DNA of 64,000 nt from Dyadobacter luteus (GTDB lineage: Bacteria > Bacteroidota > Bacteroidia > Cytophagales > Spirosomataceae). The stretch's first letter is position 1. The number at the start of each line of letters is the position of its first letter. A model generated the notes under the pieces. The model searched no databases and was not told where the DNA came from. It saw only the letters and a list, made by a program, of their open reading frames with translations. Location: NCBI RefSeq assembly GCF_003383615.1, contig NZ_QNUL01000001.1:670513-734512 (forward strand), in the 5' to 3' direction. Shown piece by piece: positions 1-9,002 of this stretch. A program made the translations under genes and the position numbers.

Positions 1-1
1 T

Positions 2-109
2 GGAAAAGTTTGTGAATATCCCGCATTATTGATAGAAAATATAATTAAAGCCAGAAAAGCTAATTTATTATATTTTGAAATACTATTCTCTAAAAAAGAG
101 CTTTGGTAA
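2..109 (+). CDS. Possible 3' end of a gene entering from the left
   Basis: One frame is open from the window edge to a TAA at 107-109, giving about 35 codons rich in Lys, Glu and Leu. The composition looks protein-like, but the region is AT-rich and the stretch is short, so chance cannot be excluded. No family was recognised. Confidence 0.2.
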   Translation, partial: GKVCEYPALLIENIIKARKANLLYFEILFSKKELW

Positions 110-693
110 AAAAACTGATGCATTATTATTTAATTTAAGTTATCACTCGCCAGTAATAAATAAATTTCGATGCAAATCTGAAGATCTCCTTATATGTTAA
201 TTATCATTTGGTAAAATGATCGGTTATTGACAGAGCACTTCTAATATACCTATTTACATACTGGCATAAACGAAGGCAAAATTACCCGTTGCACAGCGAA
301 GCGAATGGCAACTATCTTGTCAAAAACAGGGTAAAATCCAACCAGAAGCATTTTTAAAGTTATATTATATAGAAAAAATTATATTTTAACAATAATTGGC
401 GCTTATCAATATGTATACCTGTCTTTCGTAGACAGTCTAAAAATAAACCTGAAAAAAGTTATATTACATAGCAATGTTGCTTGATCATAATTATAGCACA
501 AAACCCAGATTTGGCTGCCTTGTTGTGATAAATAGATTTTATGTTAAACAACAAAACACAGACCAAGGGGCTGAGAATGGTTTTGGGAAAGTTCTTGGTT
601 TTATACTAAGAAATTGTGCTTTTCACAATCTGTTGCAGACAGCGGCTATATAGGCTAAGCGGTCTTTGTAGAGGAGGCTTTTTTGAGAATCTT
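110..693. other. AT-rich gap with no recognisable gene
   Basis: No convincing coding frame is seen on either strand. The only structure noted is a 17-base direct repeat, AAAGTTATATTAYATAG, at 356-372 and 455-471. The stretch lies downstream of the minus-strand lipoprotein gene that ends at 694. Confidence 0.5.
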
Positions 694-1512
694 TTAAGCA
701 GAAAATTTCTTCGAATGCCGCAAAATTGTTTGTACAATCGGTTGGTCAGGTTCCGAACTTGAATATAAAATACCTGTTTGGAAGAAACCGATGAGCAAAG
801 TTTGCTTTGGATCTTTCAACTCGTTAATAAATGGCTTATAATTAGCTTGATACATCACCTTCATACAAACGAGTAAGGAAAGACTCTTGTCAGTATAATT
901 CTCTTTTCCAGCTTCACATTTGCGATCATACTTTCTAATTGATTCTCGTACGAGTTCTTTTTTGTCCTCAAGAGCGGACTGACTAAGAAAACCATCTGTC
1001 GCCAACAATGCCTCAAACAGACCAAAATCTAGGGAGTACTCACCTTTTTTTATTGAATCCGACAGTTGTTGGATGCATAATGGATTTCGACTAGTATACT
1101 CCCGCAATACTGTAGATAACCTGTCCTTTCTGGTAGATAACTCAGCTAATCCGGAAAACGTAGTAACTACATTATTCATATGCTTTAACAAGTTATTAGT
1201 CAAGTAGATATCGTAATTAAATGGAAAATTCAACCATGAGTCTAATAAAGCTTCATTTGACATAGCTTCCAGCCTTTCAGAAGGAATCTGACATGCGTTA
1301 AATCTAGTCTCAGTATCTGGAAGTTCTATCCATTCCTTGGTTCCCGGCAACACAGGATACCTCCATGCATCTGATGGAGCATTATATGGTGTGCAGTCGA
1401 TAGGATCCGGGGCTACTGTTTTTGAGTGGCAACAGCATAATAATATTATGATTGCCCCGGATAGGAGGTTGGTTAACAAGGGCTTTGTAAGACTGTTAGA
1501 AAACATTGACAT
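694..1512 (-). CDS. Hypothetical lipoprotein
   Basis: A 272-residue protein starts with a hydrophobic segment at about residues 11-26 that ends in three consecutive cysteines (26-28), as in a lipoprotein signal peptide. The mature part is hydrophilic, mostly helical in character and has three further scattered cysteines. A second ATG two codons downstream could be the true start. I do not recognise the family, and no enzymatic motif is visible. It is probably anchored in the envelope. It stands alone, with about 490 bases separating it from the next plus-strand gene. Confidence 0.75.
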   Translation of the reverse strand: MSMFSNSLTKPLLTNLLSGAIIILLCCCHSKTVAPDPIDCTPYNAPSDAWRYPVLPGTKEWIELPDTETRFNACQIPSERLEAMSNEALLDSWLNFPFNYDIYLTNNLLKHMNNVVTTFSGLAELSTRKDRLSTVLREYTSRNPLCIQQLSDSIKKGEYSLDFGLFEALLATDGFLSQSALEDKKELVRESIRKYDRKCEAGKENYTDKSLSLLVCMKVMYQANYKPFINELKDPKQTLLIGFFQTGILYSSSEPDQPIVQTILRHSKKFSA

Positions 1513-2001
1513 AACTAGGTGAGATATTCAATTTCAGTATAATGTATGAAGTTATACATTTGATGCAATGAAACAGACATTTTATGATAAGGCAAAGCTC
1601 TGCTGTCGTAAATAACGACGGCAGCTGTCAAAATCAGACACTTTTTGAGTCTGCGATGAGCGGCCGCCTGATAACGGGTTCAGCTTTAAATCGCTTTGCA
1701 ACAGGCCTGCGAGCGAATAGACTCCACAGCGCATATCCATAGGCTGAATCAACAAGAAATAGCATATAGACGATGATTGAGACAGCATCGGTTAAGCCAG
1801 CAATGCTTTTACCCATATGGGCTCTGGCAATTCCCAGAAAATAGAATTACCTCTATTCAGTTAGCCATAGCTCTGCAATTGGTTGAGAAGATAGCATCTA
1901 ACCTTATTGTGAGCTGTACAAGATAGTAAATTGAGCTATACAGGCAATTTTGCTCACGCAATTCCCCTGACCTTTGCACCAGAACAAAAACATCACAAAT
2001 C
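1513..2001. other. Intergenic gap with a doubtful small membrane ORF
   Basis: The minus strand has a 60-codon frame (1634-1816) whose residues 9-33 are hydrophobic and which ends in a basic tail. It overlaps another open frame, has no neighbour supporting it, and resembles nothing I recognise, so I do not call it a gene. The right edge contains the promoter of the dehydrogenase gene at 2002. Confidence 0.4.
1948..1976 (+). promoter_or_regulatory. Candidate Bacteroidota-type promoter of the dehydrogenase gene
   Basis: TTTTG at 1948-1952 can serve as the -33 element. GACCTTTG at 1969-1976 matches the -7 consensus TAnnTTTG at all but one fixed position. The spacer is 16 bases and the predicted start site lies about 20 bases before the ATG at 2002. 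This rests on consensus matching only. Confidence 0.4.
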
Positions 2002-2889
2002 ATGAATATTGTAATGACCGGCGCAACGGCAGGCATAGGCGCAGAAGCATTAAATCATTTTGCCAATGAAAAAAATAGGAAAATTTATGTCGGTGCGCGT
2101 GGTAATGCCCGCCTGGTACCCGACTCAACGGTAGTTTTACCGCTCGATCTGTCTTCCCTGAAGAGTGTCCATTCTTTTGCAGATAATGTAAAACGACGGC
2201 TAGCTAATGAAAAAATCGATGTTCTTGTGTTAAATGCAGGAGTGCAGGCAACTACTAATCAACTACGTAGTGAAGAGGGTTTTGAGTTGACTTTTGCGAC
2301 GAATCACCTTTCTCATTATTTGTTGGCAAGGCTGCTTTTACCAAGTATTAAAGAAGGTGGCAAGGTTATCATGACGACCAGTGACGCGCACGATCCGGCT
2401 GTTATTCCCTTCGGACCAAAAGAGTTAAATATTCAAGAGTTGGCATTTCCGACCCACCGCAGTCCGAAGGGAATGGCTTTTTATGCAGCGACTAAGCTTT
2501 GTAACTTACTTACGATCAGCGCTATGGAATCAAAGTTTGGCGAGATAGAAAATATAGCTTTTATTGCATTCAATCCGGGCTTAACCGGTGATACATCTCT
2601 GATGGGCAAACAGTCGGGGTTTATACGGTTTGTAGTATCTGCGATTCGTCCGTTATTTCATATGATTAGTTTTATCAAACCAGCCTTTTACATGGGAACC
2701 GCAAAGCGTTCAGGAGAAGCTTTAGCAGATCTAGCATTAGGTAAAGTCATACCTCCCAAAGGTAAGATTTATGCCTCATTGGTCAGAGGTAAGCTTACCT
2801 TTCCCAGTCCGTCCGTGCTGGCACAGGATGATTACGCAAGAGATTTGTTATGGAATGAAAGTGCCGGAATGGTAGGGCTGCCAGTTTAG
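2002..2889 (+). CDS. Short-chain dehydrogenase/reductase (SDR)
   Basis: This 295-residue protein has the classical SDR layout. The cofactor-binding motif TGATAGIG is at residues 6-13, LNAG at 77-80, a catalytic Ser near 127 and YAATK (Tyr161/Lys165). It should be a cytosolic NAD(P)-dependent oxidoreductase. The tail after residue 200, with a hydrophobic segment, recalls the retinol-dehydrogenase-like and protochlorophyllide-reductase-like SDR branch, but the substrate cannot be deduced. An AraC-type regulator follows 11 bases downstream and is probably co-transcribed. Confidence 0.88.
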   Translation: MNIVMTGATAGIGAEALNHFANEKNRKIYVGARGNARLVPDSTVVLPLDLSSLKSVHSFADNVKRRLANEKIDVLVLNAGVQATTNQLRSEEGFELTFATNHLSHYLLARLLLPSIKEGGKVIMTTSDAHDPAVIPFGPKELNIQELAFPTHRSPKGMAFYAATKLCNLLTISAMESKFGEIENIAFIAFNPGLTGDTSLMGKQSGFIRFVVSAIRPLFHMISFIKPAFYMGTAKRSGEALADLALGKVIPPKGKIYASLVRGKLTFPSPSVLAQDDYARDLLWNESAGMVGLPV

Positions 2890-2900
2890 AAAAGACCAGT

Positions 2901-3722
2901 ATGAGAAAGCAGACAGAAAATTTATTTACAGATTCCATCGTCTATTCGTTGGATACAGCTAAACAAACAGAATATGACAACCTGCTTGAAGAAAGTGTTT
3001 TATTACTGCAGCTTTCGGGCGAAATGACCTTTGAGACATCCGGCGACAGGATTACAGCGCGCCCGGGTGAAGTGTATCTGGTAAAAAAACACCAATTCGT
3101 GAAAACTACCAAGACTCCTAAAAATAATGAATTTTACAAAGCCCTGATGTTTGTAATGAAGGAGGATATTTTGCGGGAATATGCGCTGGAAAACCAGATG
3201 GAAACAAAAGAGAAATATCGCGGTGAGTCGAATATCCTGCTGCCCGAAAGTAATTATATAAAGGGTTTCTTCAACTCGCTTATCCCCTACACCCAGAATG
3301 CGAAAAGTATAAGCCATCCGCTGAGCATATTAAAGGTAAAAGAGGCTATTGAACTTTTGCTACAGCTGAAACCGGATCTTCGGGACTTCCTTTTTGATTT
3401 CTCCGAACCTCATAAAATTGATCTGGAAAAATTTATGCAGGCCAACTTCAAATTCAATGTACCAATTGAAAACTTTGCTAGACTTACAGGAAGAAGTCTG
3501 GCAGGTTTCAAGCGAGATTTCGATAAAAAGTTCGGTATTCCGCCCCGCCAGTGGCTACAAAACAAACGGCTTGCAGAAGCACACTTCCAAATAGTCAAGC
3601 ATAACAAAAAACCGTCTTCTATCTATTTGGAGCTTGGTTTTGAGAGCCTGTCCCATTTCTCATACGCTTTCAAAAAGCAGTTTGGATATTCCCCAAAGGC
3701 TTCCCGTATCCAACATACGTAA
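2901..3722 (+). CDS. AraC family transcriptional regulator
   Basis: A 273-residue protein has an N-terminal cupin-like sensing half (residues about 25-100) and a C-terminal AraC-type double helix-turn-helix (about 170-270). The second helix-turn-helix carries the recognisable pattern ending FGYSPKASR. Such proteins bind DNA and respond to a small ligand. The gene starts 11 bases after the SDR gene, so the pair probably forms an operon and the regulator may control the dehydrogenase. The ligand is unknown. Confidence 0.88.
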   Translation: MRKQTENLFTDSIVYSLDTAKQTEYDNLLEESVLLLQLSGEMTFETSGDRITARPGEVYLVKKHQFVKTTKTPKNNEFYKALMFVMKEDILREYALENQMETKEKYRGESNILLPESNYIKGFFNSLIPYTQNAKSISHPLSILKVKEAIELLLQLKPDLRDFLFDFSEPHKIDLEKFMQANFKFNVPIENFARLTGRSLAGFKRDFDKKFGIPPRQWLQNKRLAEAHFQIVKHNKKPSSIYLELGFESLSHFSYAFKKQFGYSPKASRIQHT

Positions 3723-3850
3723 TGAAGAGATTCTCAACAACGATTTTAACATCTTAGATGCTGTCTACGAGAAGGCTTTCGGTGTCAAAAAAAGCTTTCG
3801 GTCGGTCTGAATGAATTATTCGAATTATAAAAATCATAGTTTCACTTGAG

Positions 3851-4240
3851 ATGAATGTGAATGGTTTTCCGGTGTTGTTTTCTCTCAAAGCTGTTTTTGT
3901 ACTATCTGTTGCCATACTTTACAAGCGGCTGGAATACGTCTGCATTGCTACATGTGTTCTGCACGCGGGTAACAGGCGCTATATTATGATCATGGCTTTT
4001 CTGACTGCCTTCGTAAAAGCGGCAAAATGTACCTTCTGTATTGATCAGAAAGATGTCGCCTTACGCTCTTACAGTGTGTATCCTGCATGCGTTTACGCTG
4101 GTATCTTTATCGCATCTTATAAATGGCAGGTTGATCCATAAGTAAGAATAGCCCTGCCTGCCGCCGTTGTCAGCTTGCTGGTAGGGCACTTTGCTTTAAA
4201 GATTTCCAGCGGCAGAAAAATTGTGCAGGACAACATAGCA
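3851..4240 (+). pseudogene. Possible degraded small membrane protein gene
   Basis: A frame of 96 codons from ATG 3851 stops at TAA 4139-4141, but the same frame stays open beyond it and encodes a hydrophobic, protein-like stretch (IALPAAVVSLLVGHFALK follows). Together they look like a small polytopic membrane protein broken by a nonsense mutation. No family is recognised. The 3' part runs into the end of the convergent lipoprotein gene at 4247. It may also be non-coding. Confidence 0.3.
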
Positions 4241-4246
4241 AGTACC

Positions 4247-4678
4247 TCACATACATTTTTCAAATATCGCCTCTTCCTTAAAATAAGTCCTGTATAGCAC
4301 CATTCGCGTTGGTGTCAGTGATTTGATAATATAAAAGTTATCCTGAATGTGTTTGGGGATGCCATAGTCTATCAAAAGAGTATCAGCTACCACTGTGTAC
4401 GGATAGGAAAAGTAAGAAACTACCGGTTCACAGGCAGTTGATTTTGCCCAGGTTTCTGACAATACATTTTTATCCAAAGTCCATCGCAGATAGGGCTGTC
4501 CATTGGGTATTGTTGTCCAGTTGCCGATCAAATCCTCTGGCCTAAAATCTGGCTGAATCACTTCTTGCTTTGTGGGTTTACATCCAAACAATACTATAAA
4601 CAACATGGCAATTAATATAATTACCGAAGGCTTCAGATAGTGTTTTGTTACTGCGTTTCGATGCACGGCAATCTTCAT
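4247..4678 (-). CDS. Lipoprotein with a lipocalin-like domain
   Basis: A 143-residue protein has a hydrophobic signal segment at about residues 17-31 and a lipobox ending LFGC (Cys33). The mature part begins with the pattern EDLIGNW, typical of Bacteroidota lipocalin-like lipoproteins, and then alternates beta-strand-like segments. It is probably membrane-anchored and may bind a small hydrophobic ligand, which is inferred from fold type only. It is monocistronic and convergent with the degraded frame to its left. Confidence 0.7.
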   Translation of the reverse strand: MKIAVHRNAVTKHYLKPSVIILIAMLFIVLFGCKPTKQEVIQPDFRPEDLIGNWTTIPNGQPYLRWTLDKNVLSETWAKSTACEPVVSYFSYPYTVVADTLLIDYGIPKHIQDNFYIIKSLTPTRMVLYRTYFKEEAIFEKCM

Positions 4679-5017
4679 TTTATAAATCTATACGTTTGGT
4701 CTATAAGAACATTCCATTTTAAGACTACTTGATTGTATCGAAAATTAGATTCGGACAAATGCGGCTGCTCGGAAATTCGCATTCTTAAAAAACTTCCCTT
4801 CCGTTAAACCTGAGGTGATTGTGTGGCGAAAAAGCTGCTGAAAGTGTAACGGTCATTTAGCACTCGTCACTCCCTTTTTGCGTGTGTTCCAAAAGGCTCG
4901 TAAGCTGGTGACAGACCAAAATCAGAAAGTGTCTATGCAAAGCATGCTCACAGCGTATGGCTCACGAAAGCCTTAATCAGCCTTCTGGCCTTATCTTTTT
5001 ACTGAAAATTTTAGGGT
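4679..5017. other. Intergenic gap between divergent genes
   Basis: The stretch separates the minus-strand lipoprotein gene from the plus-strand macrolide phosphotransferase gene. No frame, repeat or stable hairpin was recognised in it apart from the promoter at its right edge. Confidence 0.5.
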
Positions 5018-5046
5018 TTTGATCCGTAAGGTACGGATTAACTTTA
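5018..5046 (+). promoter_or_regulatory. Promoter of the macrolide phosphotransferase with a palindromic operator in the spacer
   Basis: TTTG at 5018-5021 fits the -33 element and TAACTTTA at 5039-5046 fits TAnnTTTG with one mismatch. The 17-base spacer is exactly the perfect inverted repeat ATCCGTA-AGG-TACGGAT (5022-5038). Transcription would start near 5053, about 17 bases before ATG 5070. A repressor bound here would block RNA polymerase, so the gene is likely inducible. The repressor is not encoded next to it. Confidence 0.55.
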
Positions 5047-5069
5047 CGCAAGACATTAAGCATTGTATA

Positions 5070-5951
5070 ATGACAATTCAACAAATTCAGGCATTGGCCC
5101 AGCAGCACGGCCTGCTGCTGAGCGAAGAAATGGCTTTTAATGAAATGGGCATCGACTTTAAAATTGGTTTTGCCAAAGATCTCAACCAGCGCCAGTGGGT
5201 ACTCAGGGTTCCGAGGCGAAATGATCTGGATAGTCAGATTGAGTCGGAAAGCCGCATTTTAGATCTTGTAAAAAAATACTTGTCCGTACAAGTGCCGGAC
5301 TGGAAAATAGCCAGCTCTAAGCTTGTTGCTTACCCTCTGTTAAAAGATCCACCGGCGCTGTCCTTCGATGAGAAGACGTATGAGGTAACCTGGCATTTCG
5401 ACCAGCACAGTCCCAAATATGTCCCCAGCCTTGCCAAGGCGCTTGTCGAGCTGCACAATATTCCACTAACTGAGGTTATAGCAAAGGATTTGAAAGTTCT
5501 CAAACCACAGGATCTGCGAGCGGAGATATCTGAACGGCTCGCGCTGGTCAAATCAGAGCTGGGAATAAGCCAGAGTCTTCAGATGCGCTACCAAACCTGG
5601 TTAGACAATGACACGCTCTGGCCGGATTTTACATGCTTCATCCATGGGGATCTGTACGCAGGACACACGATGGCAACTGCTGATGGCGAAGTGAGCGGTA
5701 TCATTGACTGGTCTACTGCACACGTCAGCGACTTAGCTCTGGATTTTTCCGGTCACGTGAATGTCTTTGGTGAAAAGAGTCTCAGAGAGCTGATTAATGA
5801 ATATGAAAAGCAGGGCGGCAGGGTGTTCGATAAATTGTATGAACAATCTATCGAGCGTGCAGCAGCTTCGGCTCTGGCCTACGGTTTTTTTGCTGTTCAG
5901 ACCAATGATCAAAACCATATCGCTGCAGCAAAAGTGCAGTTAGGTGTTTAA
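5070..5951 (+). CDS. mph: Macrolide 2'-phosphotransferase (Mph family)
   Basis: From ATG 5070 the protein has 293 residues, close to the 299-302 of Mph(A), Mph(B) and Mph(C). It has the aminoglycoside-phosphotransferase/kinase fold. FNEMGIDF and VLRVPRR mark the N-lobe, HGDLYAGH (192-199, catalytic Asp194) the catalytic loop, and IDW (212-214) the metal-binding Asp. The stretch after it, up to the HVNVFGE region, also follows Mph enzymes. Mph enzymes inactivate macrolides in the cytosol by phosphorylating the 2'-OH of desosamine with a nucleoside triphosphate. An in-frame TTG 17 codons upstream would overlap the promoter, so ATG 5070 is preferred. It is monocistronic. Confidence 0.85.
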   Translation: MTIQQIQALAQQHGLLLSEEMAFNEMGIDFKIGFAKDLNQRQWVLRVPRRNDLDSQIESESRILDLVKKYLSVQVPDWKIASSKLVAYPLLKDPPALSFDEKTYEVTWHFDQHSPKYVPSLAKALVELHNIPLTEVIAKDLKVLKPQDLRAEISERLALVKSELGISQSLQMRYQTWLDNDTLWPDFTCFIHGDLYAGHTMATADGEVSGIIDWSTAHVSDLALDFSGHVNVFGEKSLRELINEYEKQGGRVFDKLYEQSIERAAASALAYGFFAVQTNDQNHIAAAKVQLGV

Positions 5952-6121
5952 TTGCATTTAAATGAAAAGACATACGCTAAGAAATATAACGACTCGACGT
6001 CTGGGGGGCCATTATTGCTTTCTTAGTGTATGCCTTTGCTGTGGCAGAGGATTTTGCTCTTTTGCCCTACATGAACTGCACAGCAACTCACTGACAGAAT
6101 CCTTCCTGATCGCTCTTGTCT

Positions 6122-6442
6122 CTAACACGCATAAGCTGTCAGCTTTATTCTTATCCCATCAAGGGATTCCGATGCTTTCAACTGACAAGCCAGACGGCTG
6201 ATGCTTTCAGCGTCGGGTCTTGTCTCGAGCGTATCCAATTCCTGATCAAGAGGGGCTTGCAGCTGATCAAAACCCTGCAGGACCAAACAGTGGCAATCTG
6301 CACAAAGGGCCATTCCGCCACATGTAGCACGCATTTCATAATTATGCTCTTTGAGTATCTGCATCAGATTACTATCCTCTGTTTCCTGAATCTGGATCGT
6401 TTTCTGATTCTGCTGACGGTCAATTACAGTTACGTGTATCAT
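6122..6442 (-). CDS. [2Fe-2S] ferredoxin (adrenodoxin/putidaredoxin type)
   Basis: A 106-residue protein has the cluster ligands Cys41-x5-Cys47-x2-Cys50 and a distal Cys86 in a RLACQL context, as in vertebrate-type/putidaredoxin ferredoxins. An extra Cys52 sits next to the motif. It is a soluble one-electron carrier. Its ATG directly abuts the stop codon of the ferredoxin-NADP reductase gene upstream, so the two are translationally coupled and the reductase is the likely electron donor. The final acceptor (for example a P450 or a biosynthetic oxygenase) is not in the window. Confidence 0.9.
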   Translation of the reverse strand: MIHVTVIDRQQNQKTIQIQETEDSNLMQILKEHNYEMRATCGGMALCADCHCLVLQGFDQLQAPLDQELDTLETRPDAESISRLACQLKASESLDGIRIKLTAYAC

Positions 6443-7474
6443 TTAAAACGCGTTTATACCGTTGACGGTAGTGTACTTGAAACTCAGTTTTTGCTGTGGG
6501 TATACATACTTAAATGCACTTTGAGCCATCAGGGCCGCTTCGTGAAAACCGCTTAGAATCAATTTCAGTTTTCCGGGGTATGTGTTAATATCCCCGATCG
6601 CATAGATACCCTCTACACTGGTACTATAATCGCTTAGCCGAACTTCGATTGCGGATTTATCTAGGGCGAGCCCCCAACTGGCTATCGGTCCCAATTTGGG
6701 TGTCAGACCGAACAGAGGTATAAGGTGATCGGCCTCAAATGCAAAATCCTGCCGTGTTTTGCCCGCCACAGTCACAGACTGCAAGTGCCCATTTCCCGAA
6801 ACGGATGTGATCTGCGATTCAAGAAGCAGTCTGATTTTTCCTTCCGATGCAAGCTGACCGACTTTCTCTGCAGAATCAGGCGCGCCACGAAAGCTCTCGC
6901 CACGGTGTACCAGCGTCAATTCGGATGCAACCTCAGCCAGAAAAATAGTCCAGTCTAAGGCAGAATCCCCACCTCCGGACAACACTATCTTTTTATTACG
7001 GAAAAGCTCCGGATCCTTAATGAAATAAGAAATTCCCCTACCCTCAAAATCTTCCAATCCGGATATAGCGGGTTTCCGCGGCTCAAAGCAGCCGAGCCCG
7101 CCAGCAATGACTATCACCTTCGCCGTTATCAGCGTCTTCTCGCTGGTCAGAACAGTAAACTTGCCAGCCTGATCTTTTTCAATACTATCGACACGTTCTG
7201 CCAGCGTAAAACCTGGCCGGAAAGGACTGATCTGCTCCATTAGATTCTCAATTAGCTCCTGGGCAAGAATAGAAGGATAACCGGGTATATCGTAGATCGG
7301 CTTTTGCGGATATATTTCCGAAAGCTGTCCGCCTACCTGCGGCAGGGCATCCACCAGATGGCAACGCATTTTAAGCAAACCCGCTTCAAAAACTGCGAAT
7401 AGTCCAACTGGGCCTGCCCCAATAATGCATATGTCTGTATCTATCATTTGTAAATTGGCTTTTAATTCTGTCAC
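6443..7474 (-). CDS. Ferredoxin-NADP reductase, thioredoxin-reductase-like type
   Basis: A 343-residue flavoprotein has the FAD-binding motif IIGAGPVGL near the N terminus, a second dinucleotide motif SGGGDSALDW for NADPH near the middle, and the C-terminal IYAIGDINTYPG FAD-contacting motif. There is no CxxC redox pair, so it is a ferredoxin-NADP oxidoreductase of the YumC/Chlorobium type rather than a thioredoxin reductase. It transfers electrons between NADPH and the ferredoxin whose gene abuts its stop codon. A LysR-type gene lies 54 bases upstream on the same strand. Confidence 0.9.
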   Translation of the reverse strand: MTELKANLQMIDTDICIIGAGPVGLFAVFEAGLLKMRCHLVDALPQVGGQLSEIYPQKPIYDIPGYPSILAQELIENLMEQISPFRPGFTLAERVDSIEKDQAGKFTVLTSEKTLITAKVIVIAGGLGCFEPRKPAISGLEDFEGRGISYFIKDPELFRNKKIVLSGGGDSALDWTIFLAEVASELTLVHRGESFRGAPDSAEKVGQLASEGKIRLLLESQITSVSGNGHLQSVTVAGKTRQDFAFEADHLIPLFGLTPKLGPIASWGLALDKSAIEVRLSDYSTSVEGIYAIGDINTYPGKLKLILSGFHEAALMAQSAFKYVYPQQKLSFKYTTVNGINAF

Positions 7475-7528
7475 AAAACTCTGGAAGTCTTGCTGTTTTA
7501 GCCAATCACAAATCGTTATCCGGAATAA

Positions 7529-8437
7529 CTACAGGTTATACTGGTTGCGGCAAAACCGCATAAAAAGCTCACCCATAGCCGATACCTGACCATGCAGGTG
7601 AGCGAACTGAAAATCACGGTAAATTTCAAGATCCTTTATATCAAGGACCGTCAGCTCGTTGTATTTGAGCTCATTTACAACAGACTGAATCGACAGGAAC
7701 GCTGCTGTTTCAGAATAAAGAAGATACTGTTTGATAGCGATACTGCTTTCGAGCTGGATTTCAACATTCAAATCCTTCAAGGTCAGTCCTATTTCTGAAA
7801 GCGCCTTTCTGATCACATCCAGCGATCCTGAGCCGGCCTCTCTGAGAACAAGCGGAATCTGGCAAAGCTGCTTTTTGCTGACTTCAGCCAGTTTGGCATA
7901 TTTACCACCGGCCCTGGTAACCAGCACCATCTCATCTTTTACATAAGGGGAATAGTTGATTTGCTGAATATGGCCAACGCCTTCAACAATTGCTATATCA
8001 ATAGACTGGTCGAGAATGTAGCTGCTGACAACATCCGTATTTGCCTGCACGAAGGTGAGCTCGATCTTCGGATACCTCTTTTTGAATAGGGCAAGCAGCC
8101 TTGGAATGATCGTCTGGGCTACAGTGGTACTTGCCCCGATAGAAATGTTTCCAAGACCACTGTGACTGACCAGTCCTATTTCGGACTCCATCTGCTTTGA
8201 GAGGCGGATGATCTTCTCAGCATAACTTAAAAAGATATCCCCCTGTGAGGTCCTGGCGATTGCATTACCCTTCCGGACAAACAATCTGCATTGGAGCTGA
8301 TACTCCATCTCTCTTACATGCTTGGTAACAGCAGGCTGAGAGATATTCAGCTCCTGGGAGGCCTTTGTAAAACTTAACTTTTGAGCTACTGTGTAAACCA
8401 CCATTAACCGGAAGTCTACTGTTTTAGATATGTTCAT
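7529..8437 (-). CDS. LysR family transcriptional regulator
   Basis: A 302-residue protein carries an N-terminal winged HTH with the LysR signature (SFTKASQELNISQPAVTKHV, about residues 22-41). A periplasmic-binding-protein-like effector domain (about 90-295) follows. It resembles the CysL/CbbR branch. It lies upstream of, and on the same strand as, the ferredoxin reductase and ferredoxin genes with a 54-base gap, so it probably regulates them and possibly itself. The inducer is unknown. Confidence 0.88.
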   Translation of the reverse strand: MNISKTVDFRLMVVYTVAQKLSFTKASQELNISQPAVTKHVREMEYQLQCRLFVRKGNAIARTSQGDIFLSYAEKIIRLSKQMESEIGLVSHSGLGNISIGASTTVAQTIIPRLLALFKKRYPKIELTFVQANTDVVSSYILDQSIDIAIVEGVGHIQQINYSPYVKDEMVLVTRAGGKYAKLAEVSKKQLCQIPLVLREAGSGSLDVIRKALSEIGLTLKDLNVEIQLESSIAIKQYLLYSETAAFLSIQSVVNELKYNELTVLDIKDLEIYRDFQFAHLHGQVSAMGELFMRFCRNQYNL

Positions 8438-8689
8438 TCAGAAAAAGCGCTTAGATATCCCCATCACCTGTGAAAGCTACGTTTACCGGATCTGCACCAG
8501 TGTAATCACTGACGCTGGTATAATCAAATCCATTTCAGCCAACTGCTTTGATCGGTCAAAATCCTGCTCAATACAATTATATCACTCCGGCGAGCTCTCG
8601 CATTTTAGCTGATAGTAAGAGCATGTACACGCACCAAGGACTTTCGCAGATCAACACATTTACAACAGAACCTTCCGGCAGTAACGTCA

Positions 8690-8872
8690 TTATTTCTTGC
8701 TTTGTTTTTTGAAGGTAAGCACTATTGAGACAATGAATACAATCAAATACAACCAGCCCAATGCCGGTTTTCTGAAAGTGTAAGTTTGGAAGTCAAATTC
8801 ACGACTTAAAGCCAATCCGATAGGAAATGCGATCAGGGCGAATACAATATTGAAGCCTATTTTATCTTTCAA
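8690..8872 (-). CDS. Small two-helix membrane protein
   Basis: A 60-residue protein has two hydrophobic segments (about residues 8-22 and 39-54) and a basic tail KKQSKK. The pattern of charged ends around clean helices suggests a real small inner-membrane protein. The family is not recognised and the gene stands alone about 250 bases upstream of the LysR gene. Confidence 0.5.
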   Translation of the reverse strand: MKDKIGFNIVFALIAFPIGLALSREFDFQTYTFRKPALGWLYLIVFIVSIVLTFKKQSKK

Positions 8873-9002
8873 GAGATTTTAGATTTAGTACTTGTAGCTA
8901 TTATCACTTCCAAAAGTACGTATTGGCACATCAATAATAAAAACAGTCCTTTAATTTATCTGGTTACAACAAAATCAATCATTCAGGAAGCTTACCACAG
9001 CA

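Noticed and set aside
1634..1816. A 60-codon minus-strand frame with a hydrophobic stretch
   Set aside because: Overlaps another frame of similar length and resembles no family; too weak to call.
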